Assembly: GCF_000739815.1 (NCBI RefSeq)
Contig: NZ_BBJJ01000038.1
Span: forward strand, 1-64,000
DNA length: 64,000 nt
Source: Paraburkholderia mimosarum LMG 23256 = NBRC 106338
GTDB taxonomy: Bacteria > Pseudomonadota > Gammaproteobacteria > Burkholderiales > Burkholderiaceae
Direction: 5' to 3'
A program made the translations under genes and the position numbers. Each line of letters begins with the position of its first letter. The first letter of the stretch is position 1. This document shows, one piece after another, positions 9,857 through 18,434 of the stretch. The notes below the pieces were generated by a model. It was given only the letters and a program-made list of their open reading frames with translations, searched no databases and was not told the origin of the DNA.

Positions 9857-11137
9857 TCATGCCGCGGGCATGCCGGCATCGGCGGGGTTTGCCGCGCTAG
9901 CCCGTGTGGGCTCCCGCACGGCAAGCAGCACGATCACGCAGGCGAGCGACATGGCGCCGACGGCAATCCACGGCACCGCGGCGATGCCGAAGCGTTGAGC
10001 CACGGTGCCGGCCATCGCGGGGGCCACCGCGCCGCCGAATACTTCGCCGATGCCGACCACCACGCCCGTCGCGGTGGTCACACAGCGTGCCGGGACCGAG
10101 CCGTGCGTGAGCGGGCCGACGTTGATCGCGAGGACTCCCGTGTTCATGAAGGCGGCGACGAAGAGCAGGACGCACAGCGAGACGGACTGCGCCCCGCCGA
10201 TCGAGGGCAGAACCCACAACGCCACGAGTGCGAAGACCATCGCGCCGATCATGACCGGCTTGCATCCGAGGCGATCCGAAAGCGCAGGAACGAGCACCAT
10301 GCCGAGGCACCCGCCCGCACCGAACGCGGAAAGCACGATGCTCATGGTGCCGAGATCGAGCTTCAGGTGATCAACCAGATAATTCGGCATGAACGCCGCG
10401 AGCACGAGCAGGCTGGTGAGGAAGCAGCACATCGACGCGGTGTTCACGAGCACTGCGCGCTGGGAGAGCACGTCCCGCCACGAGGCCGGAGGTTCCGCGT
10501 GCACCTGCGCCCGCACTGGCGCGGCAGGTTGGCGCTCGCGCAGTACACGCGCAAGCAGGCAGGCAACGACGAGCCCCGGGACGGACACGACCGCGAACAC
10601 CCAGTGCCAGCTCGGCAGAACCCTCAGCAGACCAATGGCGATCAGGGGCCCGAGGAAGGAGCCAACCAGCGGCGATGCCATCTGCTGCAGACCGATGTTT
10701 AGCCCGATGCGCGACGGCTTCGACGCATCGATCGTCGCGACGATGCTGGCCGGCACGTAAGCCCCCTCGGCGAGCCCCATGAGCCCGCGTATCAGGAGCA
10801 GACTCATGAGTCCCGTCGCCAGCCCGCTCGTGGCCACGAGCAGCGAAAAAGCGCCGATGGCGGGCACGAGCACTCGCTTGCGCCCCAGCCGGTCCGAGAG
10901 CCTGCCGCTGAAGATCGACGCGATCCCCCAACCAAGCGCCAGCACGGCCGAAATCAGGCCCAGCTCCTGGTAGTTCAAGCCGAGATCCTTCTGCATCGCT
11001 GGAAAGAGCGGGTTGATGATGAAGCGGTCCAGGCCGACCATCCCAAAGCCGAGGGCGAGCAGCGCCACTGCCTTGGCCTCGTAGTGCGCGTCCGACGAGC
11101 CGATATCATCTAGTGCGTGCGAAGCTCTCGCGTGCAT
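9857..11137 (-). CDS. MFS transporter (aromatic-acid / anion symporter-like)
   Basis: A 426-residue inner-membrane transporter of the major facilitator superfamily with about 12 hydrophobic segments in two groups of six. The loop 2-3 signature is present (GRLSDRLGRKR, near residue 80) and echoed in the second half (ALSDRLGCK). The N-terminal DRFIINPLFPAM resembles the AAHS/ACS carriers for aromatic acids and other organic anions. The start has AAGGAGAC six bases upstream. Its position inside the catabolic operon suggests uptake of the growth substrate, working with the porin at the operon end. Confidence 0.9.
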   Translation of the reverse strand: MHARASHALDDIGSSDAHYEAKAVALLALGFGMVGLDRFIINPLFPAMQKDLGLNYQELGLISAVLALGWGIASIFSGRLSDRLGRKRVLVPAIGAFSLLVATSGLATGLMSLLLIRGLMGLAEGAYVPASIVATIDASKPSRIGLNIGLQQMASPLVGSFLGPLIAIGLLRVLPSWHWVFAVVSVPGLVVACLLARVLRERQPAAPVRAQVHAEPPASWRDVLSQRAVLVNTASMCCFLTSLLVLAAFMPNYLVDHLKLDLGTMSIVLSAFGAGGCLGMVLVPALSDRLGCKPVMIGAMVFALVALWVLPSIGGAQSVSLCVLLFVAAFMNTGVLAINVGPLTHGSVPARCVTTATGVVVGIGEVFGGAVAPAMAGTVAQRFGIAAVPWIAVGAMSLACVIVLLAVREPTRASAANPADAGMPAA

Positions 11138-11243
11138 GGTGTCTCCTTGTGCCGGTCAAAGCCGGCGCTATATGATGGAAAATCGATTCACGACCGCGGA
11201 CCCGCGGATCGCATGCCGCCAAGCCGTCGCGGCGGTATTGCAA

Positions 11244-12134
11244 CTACGAATGCAGTGCGACTCCCGCGTGCTCGCGCTCGGCGGCAATCACGCTCGCCAT
11301 GTCGAGCTCACCACCGCCCAGCTCGCGCGCTCTCAGGTACCGCGCCCGTATGTCGGTCAGGCCCGCCGTCGGTATGCCGGCGGCCTCCGCAGCCGCGACG
11401 ATCAGACCCAGGTCCTTGATCGCCGTGTCGACGCTGCCCCTCGGCGCGAAGTCGCCGTCGATCATTTGCTTGCCCTTGGCCTGGTATAGCGGCGATCTGA
11501 ATCCGGTGATGCCCAGCAGCTCGAGCAGGATCTTCGGATCGCCCTCGTTGGCCTCGATCATTGCCAACGAGGCCGCGAGATGCTCGACCATCGTGAGCAC
11601 CAGCAGGTTGCCGGCAAGCTTCACCGTGGCCGCCGCGCCGACGGGACCCACGTGAAAGACGCGATCGCTGAACGCCCCGAGCACGGGACCAACGCGTGCC
11701 AGCACATCGGAATCGCCACCGACCACGGGCCAGAGGCCGCCTGCCTCGGCTTCCTTCAGCGAGCCGAAAAACGGCGCATCGAGAAAGTCAACGCGCGCAT
11801 GGGCCGCCGAACTCGCCGCCTTGCGCTTGGTCGCAGCGGCCGTGGTCGACATCTCGATCACCACGGTGCCGGGCCGGCAGCCCGCGAACACACCGTCGGA
11901 GCGCACCAGCACGTCGAGCACGGTCTCGTCGCCGGACAGCACGACAACGACGGCATCGGCATTCCGGCTCGCATCAGCGGGCGTCTCCGCCCAGTTGCCG
12001 CCCGCAGCGATAGCTGCCGCCGCGCGTTCACGGGTGCGGTTCCACACCGTCACGGTGTGCCCCCGGCGCACCAGATGACCTACCATCACCGATCCCATCG
12101 TGCCGGTTCCGATCACTGCCACATTCGTCTTCAT
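11244..12134 (-). CDS. NAD(P)-dependent beta-hydroxyacid dehydrogenase (HIBADH family)
   Basis: A 296-residue enzyme of the 3-hydroxyisobutyrate / 6-phosphogluconate dehydrogenase-like family. The N-terminal Rossmann motif is GTGTMG (residues 9-14), NRT after beta-2 suggests NADP(H), the substrate loop is DAPFFGS near 120 (usually DAPVSGG), and the catalytic Lys is in TVKLAGN near 171. The altered substrate loop suggests a non-standard substrate. Its ATG overlaps the stop of the upstream SnoaL-like gene (ATGA), so the two are translationally coupled. It probably interconverts a beta-hydroxy acid and its semialdehyde or keto acid. Confidence 0.9.
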   Translation of the reverse strand: MKTNVAVIGTGTMGSVMVGHLVRRGHTVTVWNRTRERAAAAIAAGGNWAETPADASRNADAVVVVLSGDETVLDVLVRSDGVFAGCRPGTVVIEMSTTAAATKRKAASSAAHARVDFLDAPFFGSLKEAEAGGLWPVVGGDSDVLARVGPVLGAFSDRVFHVGPVGAAATVKLAGNLLVLTMVEHLAASLAMIEANEGDPKILLELLGITGFRSPLYQAKGKQMIDGDFAPRGSVDTAIKDLGLIVAAAEAAGIPTAGLTDIRARYLRARELGGGELDMASVIAAEREHAGVALHS

Positions 12135-12616
12135 TGCTGCGCTCCTTGTTCGCTAAACGGGCACATCACGCTTGCGCCTTTGCCCGGTTCGAGTTTCTGC
12201 GGCGGAGAACCGGCAGTGGACTGTGCTCCTGCTGCTTCCTTCCAGCTCGCCTCTTCCACCCTGGTCGACTGGCAGACCTCCATCTGCCAGCGCCGATCGA
12301 CGCGGACCCAGATCTGGACTACAAAAGAAAAGGCCTCGAACGCCTGCTGCGCAGGAAGGCGCCGTCCTTCGTAGCGCAAAAGACCCGTCATCCACGCCAC
12401 GTCGCCAACCGCCCGCACCTGCAGGTCACGTCGCTGCACGGCGCTGAACTGCACCTCCTGGCGAACGAACTGCATCAACGCTTCACGTTTGTGAATCACA
12501 CCGGGCGCATGCACGTACACGAGCCGGGGCGACGTCAGCCGGTCGAGTTCGACGAAGTCTTTGTTCAGCAGCGCCGCACAGCGCCGCCGTTCGAGTTCAA
12601 AAACAGGATGTTGCAT
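12131..12616 (-). CDS. SnoaL-like / NTF2-fold protein
   Basis: A 161-residue protein with a cone-shaped NTF2-like fold predicted from the pattern typical of DUF4440/SnoaL_2: helix (ERRRCAALLNKDFVELDRL), YVHAPGVIHKREAL, then paired strands VAWMTGLLRYEG and WVRVDRRWQMEVCQSTR. Members are small cyclases, isomerases, dehydratases or ligand binders. The last 40 residues are low in structure. It sits 10 bases after the BKACE gene and overlaps the next gene by four bases. Its role in the pathway is unknown; isomerisation or dehydration of a ring-cleavage product would fit the fold. Confidence 0.82.
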   Translation of the reverse strand: MQHPVFELERRRCAALLNKDFVELDRLTSPRLVYVHAPGVIHKREALMQFVRQEVQFSAVQRRDLQVRAVGDVAWMTGLLRYEGRRLPAQQAFEAFSFVVQIWVRVDRRWQMEVCQSTRVEEASWKEAAGAQSTAGSPPQKLEPGKGASVMCPFSEQGAQQ

Positions 12617-12626
12617 GGCCCCCTCA

Positions 12627-13556
12627 TCAAAGTCGCACTTGCTGACGACCCTTCAGGCTCAGCATGTCGCGCACATCGCCTGGGGTTGCGATCTCCAGTC
12701 CTAACGACTCCAGCACGCCACGGATCATGCGCACCTGTTCGGCATTCGAGGTCGCGAGCCGGCCCGGTCCGATCGACAGCGCATCCTCGAGTCCGACGCG
12801 CACATTGCCGCCCATCAGTGCTGCCTGCATCGCCAGCGGCATCTGGTGACGGCCAGCGCCCAGCACGCTCCATTGATAACTGTCGCCGAACAGCTTGTCC
12901 GCGATGCGCTTCATGTGGAAAAGGTTCTCCGGATCAGGGCCAATTCCGCCGAGAATGCCCATCACGAACTGCAGGAAAAGCGGACCCTTCACCAGTCCAC
13001 GGTCGACGAAGTACTTCAGGTTGTAGAGGTGGCCTACGTCATAGCACTCGAATTCGAACCGCGTGTCGTGTGCCCGGCCAAGGCGAGCCAGCAGATCCTC
13101 GATGTCAGCGAACGTATTGCGGAAGATGTTTGCTCGCGTCCTTTCGACGTATTCGCGCTCCCAGTCGTATTTCGTTTCCTCCACCTTGTCCAGCATGGTG
13201 TGGAATGCGAAATTGATCGAACCCATGTTGCACGAGGCCATTTCCGGCGAGACGTCGAACGCCGCGGAAAGGCGCTGCTCAATCGTCATCAGAACCGATC
13301 CGCCCGTGGTGATGTTGATGACGGCATCGGTGGCCGCGTGAATTCGCGGCAGAAATTCGCGGTACACCGCGGGATCGAACGAGGGCCGGCCGTCTTTCGG
13401 ATCGCGCGCATGCAGGTGCAGGATGGCGGCGCCGGCTTCGGCCGCTTCGATAGCCTGCTCCGCAATCTGGTCCGGGGTGATGGGAAGGTGCGCGGACATG
13501 CTCGGCGTGTGGACGGAGCCGGTGACAGCACAGGTGATGATGATCTTGCGGGACAT
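12627..13556 (-). CDS. BKACE family beta-keto acid cleavage enzyme (DUF849)
   Basis: A 309-residue member of the family founded by Kce, which condenses a beta-keto acid with acetyl-CoA and releases acetoacetate plus a new acyl-CoA. The zinc-binding HLHARDP motif is at residues 47-53 (two His). FECYDVGHL and the conserved glycine-rich MGGNVRVGLED near the C-terminus are also present. The start at 13556 lies five bases after the FAH-family gene. Its presence implies that the pathway makes a beta-keto acid. The substrate pocket cannot be typed by eye. Confidence 0.92.
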   Translation of the reverse strand: MSRKIIITCAVTGSVHTPSMSAHLPITPDQIAEQAIEAAEAGAAILHLHARDPKDGRPSFDPAVYREFLPRIHAATDAVINITTGGSVLMTIEQRLSAAFDVSPEMASCNMGSINFAFHTMLDKVEETKYDWEREYVERTRANIFRNTFADIEDLLARLGRAHDTRFEFECYDVGHLYNLKYFVDRGLVKGPLFLQFVMGILGGIGPDPENLFHMKRIADKLFGDSYQWSVLGAGRHQMPLAMQAALMGGNVRVGLEDALSIGPGRLATSNAEQVRMIRGVLESLGLEIATPGDVRDMLSLKGRQQVRL

Positions 13557-13561
13557 GTCCG

Positions 13562-14440
13562 TTACTCCGCGCGGTTCGGTTCGGCAACGACGATATTTTC
13601 GATGTGCCCGATGCCATCGATCTCAACGCGCATCACATCGCCGATGCGGCGATACGACGGTGGTTTCATCGCCACGCCGACACCCGATGGCGTTCCCGTC
13701 GCAATGATGTCGCCGGGCTCGAGTGTCATCACCGTCGTGAGATAAGCGATCTGCTGCCAGATGTCGTAGATGAGTTCGCTCGTACACCCTTCCTGCCGCA
13801 GTTCGCCGTTCACCTTCATGCGAATCTTCAGCGTGTGCGGATCGGGAATCTCGTCGGCAGTGACGATCCACGGGCCGATGGGCCCATGCGTGTTGAAGCT
13901 CTTGCCTAGCGTCATCGTCGGCGAGCGCATCTGCCAGTCGCGCACGGACACATCGTTGACAGCCAGGTAGCCGGCCACCACCGAAGGTGCCTGGTCGACG
14001 CTCACATGCCGACAGCGTTTGCCGATGACCACGCCAAGCTCGGCTTCGTAATCCAGCTGGTCCGATGCGAGCGACATTTGCACCGGATCGTACGGCCCGT
14101 TGATGCAGGAGACCTGCTTGTTGAACCACAACTGGCTGTCGGGAACCTTCACGCCAAGATCGATCGCCTCTTGCGCGTGTTTGCGGTAGTTCATGCCGAT
14201 GGCGAGAAACTTCGACGGGTCGGGCACGGGCGCTTCCAGACGGACATCGTTGAGCGGAAATGTCACTGCCCGGCCGCGCTCGATTGCACGAGCCCGCTCG
14301 AGCGCGGCCGGCCCAGCCTGCAGAAGTTCGAGCATCGTACGCGGCAGCGTATCGTCGCTCGCAGGCAGATCGATGATCTGGTCGTTTACCACTTTGCCGA
14401 TCGATACACGGCCGCGGCAGCTAAAGGTGACGAGTTTCAT
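13562..14440 (-). CDS. Fumarylacetoacetate hydrolase (FAH) family protein
   Basis: A 292-residue enzyme of the FAH family, which holds C-C bond hydrolases, decarboxylases and hydratases/isomerases of ring-cleavage products. The conserved metal-binding region is visible: DYEAELGVVIGKR near residue 140, NDVSVRDWQ and the late TGTPSGVGV. The N-terminal 70 residues form the small domain seen in two-domain members. The start at 14440 opens with MKLVTF as in its relatives. It lies between the dioxygenase (73-base gap) and BKACE (5-base gap). It likely processes the ring-cleavage product in place of an alpha/beta-fold MhpC-type hydrolase, which is absent here. Confidence 0.92.
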   Translation of the reverse strand: MKLVTFSCRGRVSIGKVVNDQIIDLPASDDTLPRTMLELLQAGPAALERARAIERGRAVTFPLNDVRLEAPVPDPSKFLAIGMNYRKHAQEAIDLGVKVPDSQLWFNKQVSCINGPYDPVQMSLASDQLDYEAELGVVIGKRCRHVSVDQAPSVVAGYLAVNDVSVRDWQMRSPTMTLGKSFNTHGPIGPWIVTADEIPDPHTLKIRMKVNGELRQEGCTSELIYDIWQQIAYLTTVMTLEPGDIIATGTPSGVGVAMKPPSYRRIGDVMRVEIDGIGHIENIVVAEPNRAE

Positions 14441-14513
14441 GTCGGATCTTCGGTCGTTGATCAGAGGAGTCCACGGGCATCGCGCTGCGAAAGGGCCCGC
14501 GCGCTGGTCGCGC

Positions 14514-15446
14514 TCAAGCTTCGGAATTGACGAACAGGAGTGGCTCGATCGGCGGCCCCCACAGATAAACGGAGTTACCTGCCGGATGGTCGAGCCCCTT
14601 CCATTCGATATCCGCCGGAATGTAGTCCATCGTGGCGGAGAACTCGCACCAGCTGCCCCATGGGTCTTGCGCGTAATAGAAGTAGTTGGACCCGAGCACG
14701 TGACGGCCCACGCCCCACCCTGTCGTGTAGCCGGCCTCATGCATGCGCTTCATGCCCAGGCCGACGTCCTCGACGGTCGGCACATCCCAGCTCAGGTGAT
14801 GCAGCGCCGGCCCTTCGCTGTGCATGAACGCGACGAGATGATGATCGGAGCCATGCGGTGCGTGCAGGAAAGCCACCGCATTGCCGCTGCGGTCGGACAG
14901 GCGCAGACCCAGCACATCCGTGTAGAAGTCGAGCTGCTTCAAAACGGACGACGTCATGCGCGCGATATGCGAGAGCCGCTGCGGCAAGACCGGGTTCGCC
15001 TGACCGCTGTATGGCGCACATCGTGTCCCGTCAACCGGAAGCTCGGGACAGCGATGGTGCGCGCAATCTATCGTCGTCTTGCGGCCGGGTTTCACCTGCA
15101 AGGCAAGACCATCGGGATCGCGAAACCAGATGCCGCCGGTATCGGCGCTCTTGGGCGAGGAAATCCGTTCTACACCGCGGGAAAGGATATGCCGGTACAG
15201 CGCTTCGGCATCCTCCTCGAAACAATGAAACGTGATGCTGTCGAGCTTCTTCTTTGCCCCTTCGCCCAGGCGGCCCCACACATGGTCACCATCGTATGTG
15301 CGCAGCGTCAGACCATTTGCGTCGCGCTCCACGCTCAGCCCGAATGCGCGATAGAAGTTTTCGGCTTGCGTGAGCGATGGCACGGTCATGTGAAATTCAC
15401 CGATCGAATGCACGCCCAGACGGTCGTACCGGCGTGAGCTGTTCAT
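14514..15446 (-). CDS. Type I extradiol ring-cleavage dioxygenase (VOC fold)
   Basis: A 310-residue two-domain vicinal-oxygen-chelate protein. The N-terminal module starts near HSIGEFHMTVPSL and the C-terminal one near HIARMTSSVLKQLDFY. The Fe(II) ligands of BphC-type enzymes can be placed in the C-terminal module: His near 157 (HIARM), His near 217 (LHHLSWD) and Glu near 266 (WCEFS). Their spacing is close to that of BphC (146/210/260). It should cleave a catechol-like ring next to the diol. The ATG overlaps the stop of the monooxygenase gene (ATGA), which couples ring hydroxylation and ring cleavage. Confidence 0.9.
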   Translation of the reverse strand: MNSSRRYDRLGVHSIGEFHMTVPSLTQAENFYRAFGLSVERDANGLTLRTYDGDHVWGRLGEGAKKKLDSITFHCFEEDAEALYRHILSRGVERISSPKSADTGGIWFRDPDGLALQVKPGRKTTIDCAHHRCPELPVDGTRCAPYSGQANPVLPQRLSHIARMTSSVLKQLDFYTDVLGLRLSDRSGNAVAFLHAPHGSDHHLVAFMHSEGPALHHLSWDVPTVEDVGLGMKRMHEAGYTTGWGVGRHVLGSNYFYYAQDPWGSWCEFSATMDYIPADIEWKGLDHPAGNSVYLWGPPIEPLLFVNSEA

Positions 15447-17059
15447 GCGTATCTCCTCTCGCCGCTCGCCGCGTACGCAGCCAGCCCCAGCGAATCGCGC
15501 CATGCGTCCAGCAAGCCGTCGATCTCCGCAGGCGTGCGTGCGCCGCCATACACGTAGAAGTCCGGCCTGACGAAGGCTGCGACACAATCGAGCTCAGCGA
15601 GCCATTTCCCATAGCTCCCGTCCACGTCATTCATGCCGCCTCGGCCGATGTGCACGATCGCAGCACCGTGGTCTCGCAGCGCCTCGTGGTTGACGGCGGA
15701 GATCGCCGCCAGCGTGTCCGCATCGCGGGCGATGAGTGCAAAGCCTCTGCCGACCACGTCGTCGAACAGCCCACGTGTTCCATTGAACCCGACCTGCGCC
15801 TGGATGCCCAGCCGCCCGGCGCCTGGTGCGCCGGCCATCCAGAGACCAGGTCCCAGGGATGGCGCGGGCGGAGGCGGCGCGGCGTAGCCGGGCCTCGCCT
15901 GTGCGGCGCGCATTGATTCGTCGCGCCTCGTTGCCTCCTCGCGATCGGTGATGCAGACGACCTTGCCAAGGTCGATCGAAAAATCGATCAATTCCCGTAC
16001 ATGACCGCTGCGCTCCGGGCCATAACTGTCCAGAACGCTTTCAGGCACCCGGCCTTGCAGCACCGCATCGAGCCGCCAGGCGAGCGCCATGCTGTCACGC
16101 ATGCCGCTGCACATTCCCTGTCCCGCGAATGGCGGCATGAGATGAGCGGCATCACCCGCGAGCAAGATGCGCCCCCGCTTCCATTCCGTGGCCCATTGAG
16201 CGCGGAACGTGTAGACGGCGTGCCGCTCCAGCTCTGCGTTAGCGGGCGTGACGTCCCACGGTGCCAGTAGTTTCCAGGCCACGTCTTCACGGTTCATGTC
16301 TTCGGCACGTTCTCCGGGCAGCAGCATGAACTCCCAACGACGGCGGCCCGGGCCGCCCGGCACCAGTGTCGCAGGCCGTGCCGGATCACAGAGCTGCCAC
16401 ATGTTGGGCACCCAGTCACGCGCGACGCGCGGCTTTACGTCGATCACGAGCCAGTCGAAGGCGAAGCCGAGGTTTTGCCATCCGATATCTAGCGCGCGCC
16501 GCACGAAAGAGTTGGCGCCGTCGGCACCGATGACCCAGTTGGCTTCGATAGAACCCTGCTCACCGGTGCCAATCCATCGACCATCGCGGAGCTCACCTCG
16601 CTCGATCCCGATCTGTACGCCAGTTTTCGTTTGAGTCAGCGCCTTGGCTTCCCAGCCCTGGCACACCGTGACGCACGACATCGCCTTCACGTGGCGATCA
16701 AGAAGGCGCTCCAGATCAGGCTGCGCGAACATGCTGGCAACGGGCCATCCGCTTTGGCCGAGACCGCTCCAATCGAGCTGAAGCAGCAGATCGTTTTTCT
16801 CGTTGCGCCACTCGTAAAAGTCGATCCGGTCGGCGATTGGCATGACCTCGTCAACGACGCCGGCGCACTGAAAAATACGGGCGATTTCGTGATTGAAATG
16901 AACGGCACGTGGCAGTGGGTATAAATGCGGCCAGCGATCGACCACTGCGACGCGATGCCCGAGCCGAGCCAGCAAAAGCGCCAACAATTGACCCGTGGGG
17001 CCGTAACCGACGATAGCCACATCCGCAGAAACGGCCTCGTTTCTTCTTGCTGTCTCCAC
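15443..17059 (-). CDS. FAD-dependent aromatic monooxygenase (MhpA-like)
   Basis: A class A flavoprotein hydroxylase of about 538 residues that inserts a hydroxyl group into a phenolic ring using NAD(P)H and O2. The FAD/Rossmann motif GYGPTGQ is near residue 18, the second FAD motif GDAAHLMPPFAGQGM near 303, and a thioredoxin-like C-terminal domain follows, as in MhpA and phenol hydroxylases. The GTG start at 17059 is preferred because GGAGG lies eight bases upstream; a TTG at 17080 would add seven residues without a ribosome site. It is the first gene of the operon. Confidence 0.92.
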   Translation of the reverse strand: METARRNEAVSADVAIVGYGPTGQLLALLLARLGHRVAVVDRWPHLYPLPRAVHFNHEIARIFQCAGVVDEVMPIADRIDFYEWRNEKNDLLLQLDWSGLGQSGWPVASMFAQPDLERLLDRHVKAMSCVTVCQGWEAKALTQTKTGVQIGIERGELRDGRWIGTGEQGSIEANWVIGADGANSFVRRALDIGWQNLGFAFDWLVIDVKPRVARDWVPNMWQLCDPARPATLVPGGPGRRRWEFMLLPGERAEDMNREDVAWKLLAPWDVTPANAELERHAVYTFRAQWATEWKRGRILLAGDAAHLMPPFAGQGMCSGMRDSMALAWRLDAVLQGRVPESVLDSYGPERSGHVRELIDFSIDLGKVVCITDREEATRRDESMRAAQARPGYAAPPPPAPSLGPGLWMAGAPGAGRLGIQAQVGFNGTRGLFDDVVGRGFALIARDADTLAAISAVNHEALRDHGAAIVHIGRGGMNDVDGSYGKWLAELDCVAAFVRPDFYVYGGARTPAEIDGLLDAWRDSLGLAAYAASGERRYA

Positions 17060-17184
17060 TTCGTCTTCCTCCAAAGTCAAACGCCTGCGTCGATACCCGG
17101 ACCCGGTTTGAATCGTCGTATCAAATTGGCTTTGCTTTTTATTTTTTCGTCCCGGTAGCGTCCGATTCGCGCTTCCGTGAACAC

Positions 17185-17213
17185 AGAGTAGGTGACGTGT
17201 ACTCCAGTGTCAA
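17185..17213 (-). promoter_or_regulatory. Sigma70 promoter of the catabolic operon
   Basis: Read on the minus strand, a perfect -35 box TTGACA (17213-17208) is followed by a 17-base spacer and a weak -10 box TACTCT (17190-17185). Transcription would start near 17178, giving a leader of about 120 bases before the GTG at 17059. The weak -10 suits a controlled promoter. Confidence 0.6.
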
Positions 17214-17220
17214 GCTGACA
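17208..17220. promoter_or_regulatory. Probable TetR operator over the operon -35 box
   Basis: The 13-base palindrome TGTCA-AGC-TGACA overlaps the whole -35 hexamer. The same half-sites with the same three-base spacing recur at 18435-18447 in the leader of the tetR gene. Binding here would block RNA polymerase, so repression relieved by a pathway compound is the simplest model (inference). Confidence 0.65.
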
Positions 17221-17262
17221 TTTACGTCCATATTGAACACAGATGTTCAGATCATTGGACGT
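17221..17262. promoter_or_regulatory. Nested inverted repeats upstream of the operon promoter
   Basis: An outer inverted repeat pairs ACGTCCA (17224-17230) with TGGACGT (17256-17262). Inside it lies TGAACA-CAGA-TGTTCA (17234-17249), a perfect six-base inverted repeat with a four-base gap. Both lie upstream of the -35 box, the usual place for an activator. No activator gene is adjacent. Confidence 0.4.
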
Positions 17263-17657
17263 GAAACCGGTCGGTTCATGCGGGGGGACTACGGCCTCGC
17301 GTGTTTGGCGATCGTGAAACGTCCGCCTGGATGAGCGGCTTGATCGCGGCGTGCATTGAGATGTGTCGAGGCGTTCTACTCGGTGCAGATCAGCAGAGCG
17401 CGGATGGGATGAAGTCTGTGCACGCCGCTACACACAGCGGGTGCTGCAAGGATGTGGAGCGCAGTTCGCTGCGAAAGTGCAGCGGCCTGAGAGAGGGTGG
17501 CGGCTCCTGGCCGGTCAAATGAAGAATGAAATCGCAGACGCCGGGCGCCCTGGCCTCAAGTGCACGGGCACCGGGTCATTGTCGCCGCCCAAGCGACCAC
17601 CGTCGTGACGACGCTATCTCCTGCTGTGAAGATCGCCGCCTCGCGGCGAAAAGCGAT
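17263..17657. other. Non-coding stretch between operon leader and tetR
   Basis: About 395 bases downstream of tetR. The open frames here are short, lack ribosome sites and have no recognisable protein. I see no clear terminator after tetR. Confidence 0.5.
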
Positions 17658-18425
17658 TCAACCAGCAAGATGTCGCCGCGCCAGAGAAACGTCGTCGAAG
17701 ACCCCGGCGGGCAGCTCGACCTCCGGCAGCTCCATCTGACTCAGACGGGCAGAAAGCGCGGGAGCCACGCCGACTCCGCGCAGCGCCAGGAGAAGCACCT
17801 GCCGCAGATGATCACGGGGCGCCTCCCCGGAGTTCACTGTCTGGATGCCCTGGTTCAGGCTCGCGAAGACCAGATCGTGGGCCGCGCGCAACGTCGGATA
17901 ATCGACTTCTCCTGCCTTGTGCGCCAGCTTCAGGTCTCGCGGCAAGTACATATTGACGAGCTTTCCGGTTGCCTTGCTTCGTGAGCCCACACGCATCAGG
18001 AAGTCGCCCCAGGTGGGCACGTCCACACCAAGATGCATGTAGAGCAAGCAGCCGAGCGCCATCCGTTTCAGCGGATCAGGCACCTGCGAAACCACGTTTT
18101 CGATACTACCGACAATCGCGTCACTCAACTCCACTGTGACGGCATCCAGCAACTCCTGGGTCGAATTGAAGTAGTTATAGAACGTGCCGCGTGCGACGCC
18201 AGCCGCGGCGATGAAATCATCAATAACGGGCGCGTCCACCCCTCGTTCGGCAAAAACGGCCATTGCCGCAGCAAGTAGCCTTCGGCGTGTGCGCTCACTG
18301 CGCGCTGCGCCGGTGCGCACACGGTGGTCCTCCGGCTCTGCCGCTCGCGTCTTGCGGGTTGGAGCGGTGCGCGAACGCTCTGAGGAGCCGTTATTTTTGG
18401 GCATTGGACTGCGCTTTTCCATCAT
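17658..18425 (-). CDS. TetR/AcrR family transcriptional regulator
   Basis: A 255-residue regulator. A basic N-terminal tail of about 40 residues precedes the helix-turn-helix (residues 45-90: RRLLAAAMAVFAERGVDA...DDFIAAAGVARGTFYNYF), followed by a helical ligand-binding domain. The start may be either of two adjacent ATGs (18425, 18422). Read in the same direction as the operon and placed about 600 bases upstream of it, it is the natural candidate to control it. The shared palindrome at its own leader and at the operon -35 box supports this. Confidence 0.92.
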   Translation of the reverse strand: MMEKRSPMPKNNGSSERSRTAPTRKTRAAEPEDHRVRTGAARSERTRRRLLAAAMAVFAERGVDAPVIDDFIAAAGVARGTFYNYFNSTQELLDAVTVELSDAIVGSIENVVSQVPDPLKRMALGCLLYMHLGVDVPTWGDFLMRVGSRSKATGKLVNMYLPRDLKLAHKAGEVDYPTLRAAHDLVFASLNQGIQTVNSGEAPRDHLRQVLLLALRGVGVAPALSARLSQMELPEVELPAGVFDDVSLARRHLAG

Positions 18426-18434
18426 GAATTAGAC

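Noticed and set aside
8756..10702. A 648-codon open frame on the plus strand
   Set aside because: It crosses three confirmed minus-strand genes and shows no family similarity.
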